DNA of 64,000 bases from Parus major (lineage: Eukaryota > Chordata > Aves > Passeriformes > Paridae), in assembly GCF_001522545.3 (NCBI RefSeq), contig NC_031783.1, positions 2,881,562-2,945,561 of the forward strand. Reading direction: 5' to 3'. Both the position numbers and the translations under genes were made by a program. Shown in pieces: positions 24,086-36,085 of the stretch. Numbering within the stretch: the stretch's first letter is position 1; each line of letters starts with the position of its first letter. The notes under the pieces were generated by a model that saw nothing but the letters and a program-made list of their open reading frames with translations, did not search any database and had not been told where the DNA came from.

Positions 24086-27000
24086 TGCAGAGGGAGATGA
24101 GTCATGCCCTCTGCTCTGCCGCTCTGGTAGCTGGAGAATGGTCCAGATCCTCCCACGATTCCCAAAGAGCAATCAGGGACTGTGCTCTGGGGAGCTCTGG
24201 TGCAGGTGGTGAAGTGTAAGAGGTCTGGATGAGCTGCTGGCTCTGCTGGGTAGTCCTCGATCCACAGGTGGCTCCTGAAGTCCTGCTAAATCCCACATCC
24301 ATGTCCTTAGGGGCTCTGGGAACGTTCTGTTGGAGAAGATGAAGAGGCTGAGGAGCAGCTTAGCTTTCCCTCTCAAAGCCTGCCAAGTTGGCCTTAGCAT
24401 GGCTTTGCCCAGGCACACTGAGCAAGTGCTCTCCAGGGCTTGGTCTTGTTTCATTTTGTTGTTCAAGACTGAAACCAGATACACAAACAAAAATGCAAGG
24501 CAGATGCTACCAAGTTAGCGGGAAGTTGTTTGGGCATCTCCTCCCTGTGCTTCCCTGGACACTGGGAAGTGTCCTCAGCTGGCCAGGACCCCCTGTCCTC
24601 CAGAGTGCCACCCTGGGGCTCAGAGCTGTGCTGGGATTGTGCTCTGTGTGGGACATGTATTGCCTCTCTCCCCCAAATGGATGGAAATGCCTCTGTTGTC
24701 CAAAATTAGTTTCCAAATGTATTGGAATTTTCTTTCAGTACGAATTCTTGAAAATCTGGTCCTCATTGTGAAGTGAAATGGCAACTTTTTCCAAACCCCC
24801 TTCTTTGGAATTTCTCACCGAAGGAAAACAGCAGATTTCAAGCATTTTGTCCCAGGGCAGCTCTCGGGATCACCCTGAGAGGCTGAGGCAGGGGTTCACT
24901 GGGTGCTCTGAGGCTGATTGGATTTTCACTCTAGCAGTGTTTTAAGTGTTACAGCTAAAAAAAAAAAATTCACTGTGCTGGTGTGGATGATGCTTCTCAT
25001 CTCCTCCAGTGAGAGTGAGCTCTTTGGGGTGCATTCACAGAACCTGCACAAGTCCCTCATGACTTTACAAAGGACTGCAGAGCTTTGGGTCATGCACCCC
25101 AAACCCACACTGATACAATGAGAGTACTTTACAGCAGGGCAGAGTGCCACTAATCTTATTTAAGAATGACATATCTTATTTTCCATGTCTTTTTGTACCA
25201 TCTGGACCTCTGGGGAAATATCTGGAGTGGCCTGGCAAATTCCCAATTGCACATCTGAAAGGAGTTATTTTCAAAAGGCCACAAAACCAACTGTTTGTGA
25301 GGGCTGATTTCAGAGTCTGACTTCACTTTGAGCAGTGGCTCCTCAGCAGTTTGGTTACCAGGGTCAGGCTTTTTTTTTTAAATTTATGACAAAACTCAAG
25401 CTCGAGACAAAAGACACAACTGCCTTTCAATATTAAGATGGACTCTTTAGCCCTGAACAACAAGGCAGATAATTTTATTTGAAGCCTTGATTACAGAATC
25501 TCTTTGTTTGAAATCCTTCCAGAGAAGCATTATCTCATTGCATTAAACAACTGGCCTCAGTGGGCACCAAGGGAGCATCTATGTCCAGGCCTATTTTGGG
25601 ACTCTGATCCCAATGTCTCTTTTGCTCAAAAGTAGGTCAGATTTTAGTGCTTTTCCAGCAGGAAAATTAAGACCAAGTTCAGATACCAGATTTCCAGGAA
25701 ACCAGAAGAAACTGCTGCTTCTATTTCTAGAAGCCCTGCCAGGGACAAGCTCCTTTGTACTCAGTCTAACTCCTAACTTTACCATATGATTGATGACTCA
25801 AATTATGAGGTTTCATTTCCCATTTCTACCTGAGATTTCTTGTTTGGGCCCTTCCCAGATGAGGAAGGTTACCACAAAGATATTTATGGACCTAGAACTA
25901 GAGCTGCTAAATTTGTAATTGCCCAGCCCCAGGGCGGAACATGCTTTTAGCTGAATCAGTAGCTGTAAGAATACAGCACATACCGTGAAAAACTGGCCTC
26001 ACTTGCAACACCACTCAACCTACCGAGGCTCCTTGGGGGTGATGATGTGCAACAAAATTATATTAGACTTGGGGAGGGCTGACTCTGAGTCAGCAGCGCT
26101 GGATGCTGTGGTCTCTCCATCTTCCCTGGTGCCTGACATGCCCAGAGTGCTGTGCTGGCACTCTCTTGTCTTTCAAATGCTTCTCCTGGAAGAGTTGCTT
26201 AAGTGTTTGGTTTTGATGCTTCTGGGGATGGCTGATTTTTCCTTGGAAATGTCCATTTGGAATCAGAAGCAGCAGCTCCTGTGCACAGCACAGTGTGTAT
26301 ATCAGCCAGTGGTTTATAAGAGCAGTGTTTAAGATGCTGCAGGTGAATCTCAGCTCAGCACTAAGGCTGAAGAGCTTTTATGCTGGAGATGTGTCCCATC
26401 CAGGAGCTCTGTCCCAGTAGCCTGGGATCCCTTCCACATGTCCCAGCCATGCTGTTGTTGGAATGCCAGTGGGGCTGATGCCATGAGCCCAAAGGAGATG
26501 TGCACACCTGGGACTTGGAGCATTGCCCTCGGATCCACCGAGCAATGTAGCAAGTCACCTCTGCTAATCAATTCCACTTGCAGCTAGATCCAAACTTAGG
26601 AAAGGCACAAAAACATTTATTCTCTCCATGGCAACCACACAGAAAGGATGATGGTGGGGATAGGCCCATTTCCAGAAAGGAGTGATGTACACTTTCCAAA
26701 CTAACGAGGCTGGAGTGGCTCCTCTGCTGGGGCAGGAGACCTGATCCAGGAGATGTGAGTACCAACATGCCTTGGCTCTCTGTCTGCAGCACTCTGTCCT
26801 CATCTCTGGTGTCTGAGCTGTCATATCCCTCCACATTCCTGACCTAATCCACCCTCAGCAGTACTCGCTGCTCCTGCCAGGGGCATTTCTACCCCTCATC
26901 TCAGGAGCACACCATGGCAGAGCGGGATGCAGCTGTGTGCCTGTCCCACTCTGTGACTGGAACAGAGAGCCCTGTGCAGGGAGCCCCAGACTCCTCTGCC

Positions 27001-27254
27001 CCTGTCCCTGCTGCAGCAGGGCAGTGTTTATGGTCTGCAGCCAGGGTCAGGTGTGAACACTGCTGGCATGTACAAATAGCCTTTGCTGAAAGAACAAATG
27101 CTCAGTGAGCAGAAAGGGTCCCTTGCTGCCAGGAAACCACATCTGACCTCATTTACCACTGCCCTGCCACTAATGATTGTCAATGGGCAGCTTTGGTGGT
27201 CAGCTTATCAGCACATTGCTGATTAAATAGCTCCATCTGAGACAGCCTGAGCCA
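24086..27254. other. Intergenic DNA, nothing recognised
   Basis: No gene, RNA or repeat family recognised. Short A- or T-runs occur near 24957-24968 and 25371-25381. Confidence 0.6.
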
Positions 27255-27545
27255 ACCACAGATTCAATTAGCTTGGAAAAAACTTCTGAGATCATTGAGC
27301 CCAGCCTATTACCAAACACCACCTTGTCACCCATCCCTGAACACCAACTGCCACATCCAGTCTTTCTTTAAACACCTCCAGGGATGGTGACTCCACCACC
27401 CACCTGAGCAGCCCATTGCCATCTAATCATATTTTCTCTGAAAAAGTTCCTTCTTATGTCCAACCTAAACCTCCCCTAGTGCCACTTCACATTCACTTCA
27501 CACCTCTCATCCTGTCGCTGGTTGCCTGGGAGCAGAGCCCAGCCC
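27255..27545 (-). mobile_element. CR1 LINE fragment, antisense
   Basis: Read on the plus strand it starts with the antisense CR1 end ('gcttggaaaaaacttctgag', 'atcattgagcccagcct') and continues through CTCCAGGGATGGTGACTCCA, 'agcagcccattgccatctaa' and ATGTCCAACCTAAACCTCCC. It ends near 'cctgtcgctggttgcctggg'. This is the well-known CR1 3' region in minus orientation. Confidence 0.9.
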
Positions 27546-30500
27546 CTGTTTGGGTACCAGTGTGGTGTGTGCTCCTGTGAAAAAGCATGGGCCACTGGAG
27601 TGGAATCCTGCTGGCTCACACCACCAGTCTCCTGGGAAAGGGCATGAGGAGCCAGCTTGCTCAGTTACAGCGCCTGAGTTGGAGAGATGTTGGCACTGTG
27701 GAAGAAATGTCTCTATCCACCAGCACAGTGATCCTTTGCCATGGGCTGTGGCCTGCTCTTGGGAAGGCTGTCCCTTGTAGGAGGTGACTTGTTTTACTGG
27801 AGGTGTCATGGACATGAAGAAGTTTGAGGTTCCTCCCCGGGAGCTTAGCAGTGAGCAATCCTGCAGAGATTACCTGGGTGTTTTCCAGCAAAAAGCCATG
27901 CAGGAGGTTGAGAAGAGAAACCATACTGCTGGCAGTCACAGATGGTGAAAAAACACAGAACCAAAAGCCAGCCTTCAGAAAATATCCTGATCACCTCCCC
28001 CTGCAACCAGGAGTCTCCACTGACCCATTCACAGCAGGCACTCTCTTTTCTGTGAACTTGCACGGACCCAGGGGCTCCTTCTCCTTGGCAAACCTGTGGT
28101 GTGCCCAGCAGGGACACCCTGCCACCCCAAACCACTCCTGGGAGCTCAGCTCCCAAATAAAATCACCTGGACAATCCTTATCCTGGTCTTTCCTACACTT
28201 CTCCAAAGCATGATGGAGCTGAGAGGCTGTGAGGAAGGGTCTGTGGCTACCAGTATGAAGGTGGCATTGTGGTGAGCAAGGTTTGTCCATTTTTCCTGAT
28301 TTCCCTGCTATAAATGAACCTATGAGCTGAAGGACAGCTTTGTCCCTGTTCCCTCAATGTCCTCCTGTAGGTTTTTAGACAAGACATTGAGTCTCTTGAT
28401 CCCAGGGAGGATAATCACTTCCATGGCTGTTGGCAAGGGTAGGAGCTGGCTGCCCTCAGTGCTCAGTAGCTTGAGGCTGAGCATTTGCTCCATTCCCTTG
28501 GTGAGAGGAGGAATTATTTACTAGGGAAAAGATCCTCATTAGAGCTGGAACATATCCCAGGGACCAGTGACTTCAAGAAAAAAAGCAAATTTGGTGGTGA
28601 AACCAAGAGCAGAGGTGAAAAGGCCAGTCTGGGGATGGGGTCTCTGCCCAAGCTGAGCCTGGTCAGCAGTGGCTGATGCTGTGGCAGGCTCAGGGAGCAG
28701 CAGAGGCACAGGGTCCCCATGGCAGCGTGCCTGGTGTCAGGGCTCGTGCCCCTGCCCCAGCCCCCCTGCTCTGCAAACAGGAAACTGGCAAGCAGCTGCT
28801 GAATAAGTCATTTTGGGGAGTTTGTACCAAACTGGCTTTCAACTCCTGAATGTGTAGGAAGGAAAAAGCCATGAATACGCCTTTGTGGCCAAGTTTGGCA
28901 CCAGTCACACTCTGCAAAAGGGACAAGAATGTGGCCATTTAGAGGGGATTCAGCTGCCCTTTACAAAATGAAATGATCCCTTCCCTTTCTTGCAAGGCTT
29001 TATTCAGGCGAGAATAGGACTGAGACAGTGAGCAGCTTCTTTCTCTTTCTGGCACTGAGGGCTGTGATGCAAACCCTGCATGTTGGAGCACAGGAGAGAC
29101 CCTGGTCCAGGGAAGCTGCAGAGCCCAGGGATGACCTGCTGCTCCCTCCTGCTGCAGCCTGGCTGGGAAGAAATTGGACTGGGGCAGCAGAACTCCAGAT
29201 CTGCCCTTTCCTGGCTGATCACGTGCACCCTGAGGTGATTCCACTGGGACTCCAGCAAAATATCTGTCCACCTCTGCCACAGGGCTCAGAGGGCTTTTGG
29301 AAGCAAGCAGTTTGGAAGGTTTTGCCCTTTTCTGAAACAACTCCCCACCCAGTTTTTGAGAAGTTTCTGTATATTACATGAAAAAATGGACCATGTCCAA
29401 GCACTTGCGGGATTTGTTTTGTGTTTTTTTTTGGAAAGGCTTAAATATTTCATACAGATCTTTCCTTTGTGAACAACTTGAAATCCAGGGGCTCTGTTGT
29501 AATTTGGAATGAAGACACACTCTGTTTTATCGAACCCTTTGGGATGCTGGCTGCCTGCCTTCTGCCTAGCTGAAGCTTTGACCATATTCACTGGTGCAAT
29601 TGTCACGTCCAGTGGCAGAGGGAATGGGTTTCCAGGACAGTCTGATTTAGCTGAGGCTCCAAGAGAAAAGCTTGGTCACACATGCACCCAGAAGTTTTCC
29701 AAAGGGTGACTTTGGAGGCTTCTGAATGACTGGTTTGGAATCTCATGAAGCAGTAGGAAGCTCCAGATGATTTAAAAATGCTTCATGTGCCAGGAAAAAG
29801 GAAAACCAAGCAAGACAGATATTAGGTTGGCTAGTGCTGAACCGTGTCGCTCCACTGGGATCATTTGATCCACGTGTGGACTTTTTGTAAGAAATGTTTG
29901 TAATAAAATGTAATACATGCAGTAGGCTTGGGTGAGAGTCAAGATTAACAGTTGCTTTCTTCTGGGCTTTCATTCCTTTCTTGCCTTCCCCTTGTTCGAC
30001 ATCCTGTGGCAATCATAAAAAGAGTATTTGTTAAAAACTGCTGGCAGATTCCTCTTTCTGCCATGTCCTGCAGAAGGTCTGGAAAGGCACAGACAGCTCC
30101 AGCAGTGCTTCCACAGCTAAGGGCAGCTACAGCTTCCTTAGCTCCTGCTCCAAAAGTTCTGCTGGAAAAGCGAGCCTTTACAGCTCAGGGTGTTTGACAG
30201 ATGTTTGTAGGCTCGCTGCTGATGGGGTTAAAGTACAAATAATCCTTCCTGTTTGCATAGCACCAGTGCTTCAGTGCACACCAGGGCAGAGGCAGAGGAA
30301 CTGGAGAGTCCAGGGAAGGGCCACTGGGAGCACTGGGAAGGAGAGCTGAGGGTGGCTTTGCTCTCCCTGCAGGATGAGGTGCTGAGGGTTGGAAGGCAGG
30401 GGTCACAGGAGTGACAGGGGGAGCGGCTGCATTGGGGTGGGATCTGTCCCTGGGGGAGTGGCCCAGCCTGGGGACAGGACCCACACAGGTGGTGGGAACT

Positions 30501-33500
30501 CTGTCCATGGAGGCCTTCGAAATCCAGCAGCAAAGCCCCTCTCCAGACATGCCAGACACAGAGCTCATAAAACCTTTGGCAGCTGGTAACCCCCTCTTCT
30601 TCCATGGCTACTGTTTCAACCTGAAAAATCAGGAGTAGTGCAGAAGGAACAAACCAGCAAAGCAGTGACAGACTGAGGAGAGGAGCCATTTGCTGGCAGC
30701 ACAGGGGGATTGACAAAGTCTGGATCAGAACCCATGAAATTAGATTGTTTGGAATAGTTTTTACACTAAATGTTATTGTTCCTTAAGTCTAACTGAAGGG
30801 TGACATGATTAAATTGATTTTTTCTGGAGATAGGATCTCTGTTACTGACTCTCAGACAGAGTTGATTTTACTTTGAAATTTCAGCTTCTTACTTTGTTAC
30901 TTGCCTATGCCAAAACTATTCTTACAGATTTGTGTAAAGATTTGCTGGATTTACACAAAGCCCTGTTATTTTAGCTGAGCAAGTTCTTTACAAGCTTGTT
31001 GTCAGTAAGGGAATTATTTTTCTCCAGTTACTGAATTCATATTTTTACATCAAGATAGCATATCTCTGCTCTTTCTTCAAAAGCGTAGCTTATTGACAGA
31101 CAAACCAAAATTCCTCAGCTCATTTATGAACTCCTTCAGTTCATTTATGAGTAACTGAACTGGAAATTATGTTTTTTTTTTGTTTTTTTTTTCAATTCCA
31201 TTCCCTTTAAAGACAGGAATTTAGGAGATGGAGAGCTTCACTGTGACTAAAGCTGAGTTTGAATCCTTTCTGCAGTGTTCAGTAATCACTCTTTATTGCC
31301 AATTTTCAATGTTCTCCTTCAAGGCTTGTTCCCTGCTGCAGTTTAGAAGCCACCTGGGCTAACCTGGAGGATGCCCTCACTGGCTGCAGGCTACCAAAGC
31401 TTCCTGCTCCACCTGGCAACCTCTCACAGTGCTTTTCTTTGGCACCTGCAGGCTGACTTGCATCTTCCTGCCTCTCGTGCTCCTCTTCTTCATCAACAGG
31501 AGTGACTCTTAGTACTGGAATAAAGTGTGACACCAGTAGCTGATAGCCAGCCTCTGGGAGGGGGACACAAAGACCCCAAATGGCACCATGACATCCAGCT
31601 CGCATCCCCTGGGGTTCATTTTTGCCTTCTGGCACCCCACCCTCCTGTTAATAGACCCTGGACATTTAAATGAAAGTCCCTGCTCAGAAGCCAGGCGCCC
31701 CAGAATTACAGATCAACAACTAAAAGGTAATTTGTGCAATTTGGATTCAGGCTCTTCCAGGCCTGCATTCCAACAGTGAAGGTTTGATCACACCCTTGGC
31801 CACTGCTCTCCGTATTTGACTGCTTTATAAGAGTCCTTGTGTGCCTCTTGGAAATAAATCTGCCCAGTTTTGAAATTCTGAAGCAATATTATTTCATCTC
31901 TTGCCAAGAGTGGATTGGAAAATGATAAGAGTCTTTCAGGCTACATAAGTGATATTTTGGGAGTTTTATCTTACTTCTTCCATGACATTTTTATTCCTTC
32001 CAGATGAAACACACACATATATATGTATGTATGTTAAAAGCACCTTTTTGTGTTGAAGTAAACTGGGGAAAAGGAGGTTATTTTGCTAAGTGTCATTTCC
32101 TAAATATTTTGTAAATCATAGCTTGCTTTACACGTGCTCTTTTCCTTTTTTTTTTTTGTTTTCTCTTTTTTTTTTTCCTGCCTTTGTTTTTGGCCAATTC
32201 TCTCAATGAGTTGACCAAGATGAAAATTGCCATTTTAATCTGAGTGGATTTTCTGTGTGCAATACAATTGAAAATAAATATTTCTGTATGGGCTAGCCAT
32301 GAAATCCTAGTTGTATCTCATTTTCACTCCTCCACCTCCTCCTGGCACTGCAAGTACACACATTGCCTGTGGCTAAAGCCAGGAATGATCAATTGCAATT
32401 AATCTGGGCAGAAAATGAAGGGCTTGAATTTTGATGTGATTTCCTTGTGCTCTGCTGGGCAGCACCCCTATGGCTGTGAGTGGTCTGGGGTACCACCATC
32501 TTCCCAGATCAACGTTTTGGCTCCTCTCCCTGCTTATTTCCTGCTCCCCAGCCCCAAGTGGACTTGCTGATGAAGTCTGTGAAGGGAATTATCTGTCCTG
32601 ATTTGGGCTGAATGAGCTACAGGCAATAATGACGGGGCTTGGCTTTATTTTTGAACTTCTTCCATGGGCATAAACCTGCAGGTCTGCTGCCAGCTCAGCC
32701 ACAACCAGCACCTGAGCAGGTGCATGGAACTGCCAGGCCAAAGTCACCTCTGTGTCCCTCCTTGCCACGGGTGTGACCCCACACAGCAATGTCTGCACTG
32801 TCTGCTGCTGCCTGAGGGTGACAGAGGCTTCCAAAGACCTTCCACCCAGTCTGAGGTTTTTGAACTTCACGTAAATTGAGTGGCTTATAGGAAATTGATG
32901 TTGCGACATAGCTGCTTGTTAGGAGAAGTTGTTTGGTTCTTTGGGGGTTTTTTTTGGGAAGTGAAAGGTTTACACTCAATAAAATGTCAGTATTTTTTTT
33001 TTTGCAGGTCAGCAGCACCCTGCCCAGCTTGGCATCCACTCTGGGGGCACCAACATTCCCACGGTGTGTGAGACAGGGCACTGCTGAGGCTGGGTGCTCA
33101 GAGCAGCCCGCTCTGCTCTCCCTGGGGCAGAAAGCTGGGCCAGCTGCACACCAGGAGCTGCAGGTTAGTAAGGAACAGGGGGAGATATTTCTGTAGCAGC
33201 TCTGGTGAACAGATCCTGCTGCACCATCCCCACTTCTCTTACCCACAGGATCCCACACACCCATGTGCAGCTGGGGGTGAAAACCTGATCGGCTGCTGGT
33301 ACCCAGAAACCTGGTTTGCTCCCCAGAAGGGGCTGCAGGTCCAGCCATCTGCCCTGGAAAGGCATTCCCCAAAGGGAATCCCCGTCCTTTCCCTCCTGGC
33401 AGTTCCCTCTCTGGCTCCTGGCCAGGCCACCTGCGTTTGAAACTCCGTGGGACTTCGCTTGGGTTTCTGTGTTATTAATCCTCCCCAGAAGAAATCCCAG

Positions 33501-35500
33501 GCCTTTCTGGACCTCTTCCCTGTTTGCTAGGACAGCTGCCAGGGCTGTGCTGCTGCTTCATGTCAGCACAGGAGGCACTGCAAAGCCCGTGTATTTCCAG
33601 AGGGCAAGGGGAGCTCTGTTTTTACTGGTCAAGGCTGCAATCTGATGCTCTCTGCTGTGCTTGCAGGTACTGGGATGCTTTCTTGGCCTAAACACTGAAC
33701 AAAGCAGGTTGGAATTGAATCATCTGTCTAGGGAAACAGTGATCCTGATATAAACAGACCTCTGTGCTCCTGGTGTGTCCTAGCTGTCCTCACAAAACTG
33801 TCAGGCAGGGCACACAGGCTTTAACACCACCATTTCCCTGCTTGGATTATAATCCACATTCAGTAGAGCCACAATTTAACACTTGATGAGACAGGATCAG
33901 AGCTCCAGGGAGTGCTGCAGACAAATGTGCATCCAGGAGGGGCTGCAGCTGGAGATGAGCTGTTGAACAGTTCTGTCCAGTACCTGAGGGCCATTCTGCA
34001 CCCCTCCTGGCTGGTGCAGACCCAGCAGTGCCTGGCTGGAAGCAGGCAGGTGTGTGGCTCACCAGGCCTCAAAGCAGTTTTAGCAAGCTGCAGCAGTGAA
34101 AGTGCTGATGGATATCTATTTCATTGGGTCTTTAACCAAAGATCACAGTTTCTCATGGGTTGCAAGTAGGGAGGAAATCCCAGTTTCCAGCAGAGAAGAA
34201 TGAAGCAAATTCATGTAATCACATGTTTGCCTTAAACATAACAAGCATCAGGAAAGAGATCTCCTTTAGCTGGTCCTCAGAGGCCACATTTCAAATAGAA
34301 GTATTCCCTGAAGAGGGAGAAAACAAACAAGGTTTTTGGGCTAGATGACCTGCTCCAGGCCAGGAATAGTGGGTGGTCAACACTGAACTGCTGCCATTCA
34401 CCATCTCGTGCTTGAGCAGTCAGAACCTGGCCTTAAGTCACCTTTTTCCATCTATTTTAGGCTAGGAGGACTCAGTGCACTGAAGGAGAACCACCCTGGC
34501 TGGTGATGGCAGCAAGGTAGGTGTATTCTTTACCAACAGGGTAGATTTTATCCAGCTCTGCAGATTCCTGCAGCTTGGCTAAAAGAATCCAGAGTCTGGG
34601 AGCTGGGCAGGAAAGCACTGGGGAACAAGAATTTGTGGGATGGGGTTAGCAGCGGTGCCTGCAAGTGTTCTACAGGAGCAAGAAGTCACGTTTCAGTGAC
34701 AGAGCTTTGGTTGCAAATTGCACATACTATTGGCAGGAGGCAAAGAACGAGCAGGGGTGGGTCAGATTCCTACTCCAGCTCCAGAACGTTCCTCCCGGGA
34801 GATGCTGAAGGGCCCTGCATTACTCGATGCTTCTTTTCCTTGTTTATGTGGTAGAAACATCTGAAAATAATTTGTGCCTGCTAAGCTTTGCGGACAGTCA
34901 GGGTTCTGCGTGCGATTTGGTCTCCACCTCAGCCAGGACTAGCTGGGGCTGCTCTGTGTTTGCTCATTAGCTAACGAGACATGATATGGTTAGCAGGGCT
35001 CTCTGGGGGCTGCCTTCGATGCGTGGCCGCCGTGGGCACGCGCAGCGCTGGGTGCGGTACCGATGAGCTCAGCTCGTCTGGATCACGCAGGTCGGCGGGG
35101 AAGATGCAGTAAGATGGGAAAGGAACATCATCCCCCCAGTTATTACTAACATTGAAAGCATCTGGAGCTGTGGGTTGGGGACCCGCTCAAGAGGGATGTG
35201 CAGCCTGCGGGCCTCGCTGGAGCTCCAGCGAAGCTCTGCGTGAGCAATGCGTGCTGACTGATGCTCCTTGGAGGATGGATGGAGAAATCCTCCGCAGCGA
35301 TCCCAGGACAAAGGCGAGGATGGCTGAGCAATCGAGGTGGGAGGATGCCCTCCACAAGGGTAAAATGTTTAAACGGGGAGGAAAGAAACAGCTTAGAGGA
35401 GGGATGATACGCTAACCACATGGCTGGAAGAGGAGGTGTGAAAACTTGATGGGAAACACAGCCTTAAGTGTAGGGGAATGCGGCGGGGAGAAAGTAAAGT
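27546..35500. other. Intergenic DNA upstream of RHBDF1
   Basis: No gene recognised. Low-complexity tracts include T-rich DNA at 31171-31195 and 32147-32178, and a CA/TA/TATG microsatellite at 32009-32034. CpG density begins to rise from about 34.9 kb towards the RHBDF1 island. A phrase 'gggctagatgacctgctcca' at 34338-34357 could be a scrap of CR1 3' end. Confidence 0.55.
32009..32034. repeat. Mixed CA/TA/TATG microsatellite
   Basis: Short alternating tracts run directly from ACACAC through ATATAT to TATG units. Confidence 0.85.
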
Positions 35501-35817
35501 ACAGTGAAACAGCGAGAAAGAGCGAGGGGATAGGGGTCCCCGTCACCCCCAGTGTGCGGGAGGCTTTAGTGGGGAAGGCTCCCGTGGGGGGCAGCGGGGC
35601 CAGGGCTCGGCAGCTCAGCCGTGCCCAGCCAAGGGCACTCCCGGCACGGGAATCGCGGCGGCTCCCGCAGCGTTGCCAGCAGCCGCGGGGCCGATGCTAA
35701 CGGGAGCCGGCGGGGCTAAAGGGCGCTGCCCACCGCCGAGGCAGCGGGGAAGGCGGGGGCTGCGGGGGCCGCGGGCGGGCCGGTGGCTTCCGCCCGGCGC
35801 GGCGCATTCCTACCCCG

Positions 35818-35824
35818 TGAGTCA
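35818..35824 (+). promoter_or_regulatory. AP-1 consensus site in RHBDF1 CpG island
   Basis: TGAGTCA is an exact match to the TRE/AP-1 core, 262 bases upstream of the exon 1 donor. Whether it is bound is unknown. Confidence 0.5.
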
Positions 35825-35920
35825 GGGCGGCGCGGCGGGATGCGGCGTCCCGCGGCCCCGGGCGCTGGCAGCTCCCCGCCGGGACTCTCAGCGCCGAGCT
35901 CCGCTCGGCTCCCGGCTCCC

Positions 35921-35928
35921 ATTTGCAT
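35921..35928 (+). promoter_or_regulatory. Octamer ATTTGCAT in RHBDF1 CpG island
   Basis: Exact octamer for POU-domain factors (OCT1 family), 158 bases upstream of the exon 1 donor. An AT-rich motif inside a very GC-rich island stands out. Confidence 0.5.
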
Positions 35929-35939
35929 GCCGAGGCTGT

Positions 35940-36085
35940 GAATGGCGTGCCCGCCCGGCCGGCCCCTGGCACGGGGGAGGAGTCTCCGCGCCCTCCGCGG
36001 GCCGAGCTCGGCGGCGCCGGTCCCTTAAGCCGCACTGGGGGGGCGGCTGGAGCCCAGCGGCCGCTGCGCTTCGCCCGCCTGCACG
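35940..36085 (+). other. RHBDF1: RHBDF1 exon 1 (5'UTR), start uncertain
   Basis: The donor CACG|GTGAGTG (GT at 36086-36087) is strong and lies in the CpG island. In the human gene the start codon is in exon 2 and exon 1 is noncoding, which fits here. The transcription start cannot be read from the sequence; the left limit is a guess within the island. Confidence 0.6.

Noticed and set aside
23669..24100. Open frame giving an 11-residue repeat peptide across the minisatellite
   Set aside because: It is simply the translation of an 11-bp tandem repeat, which lacks stops by composition; no gene context.
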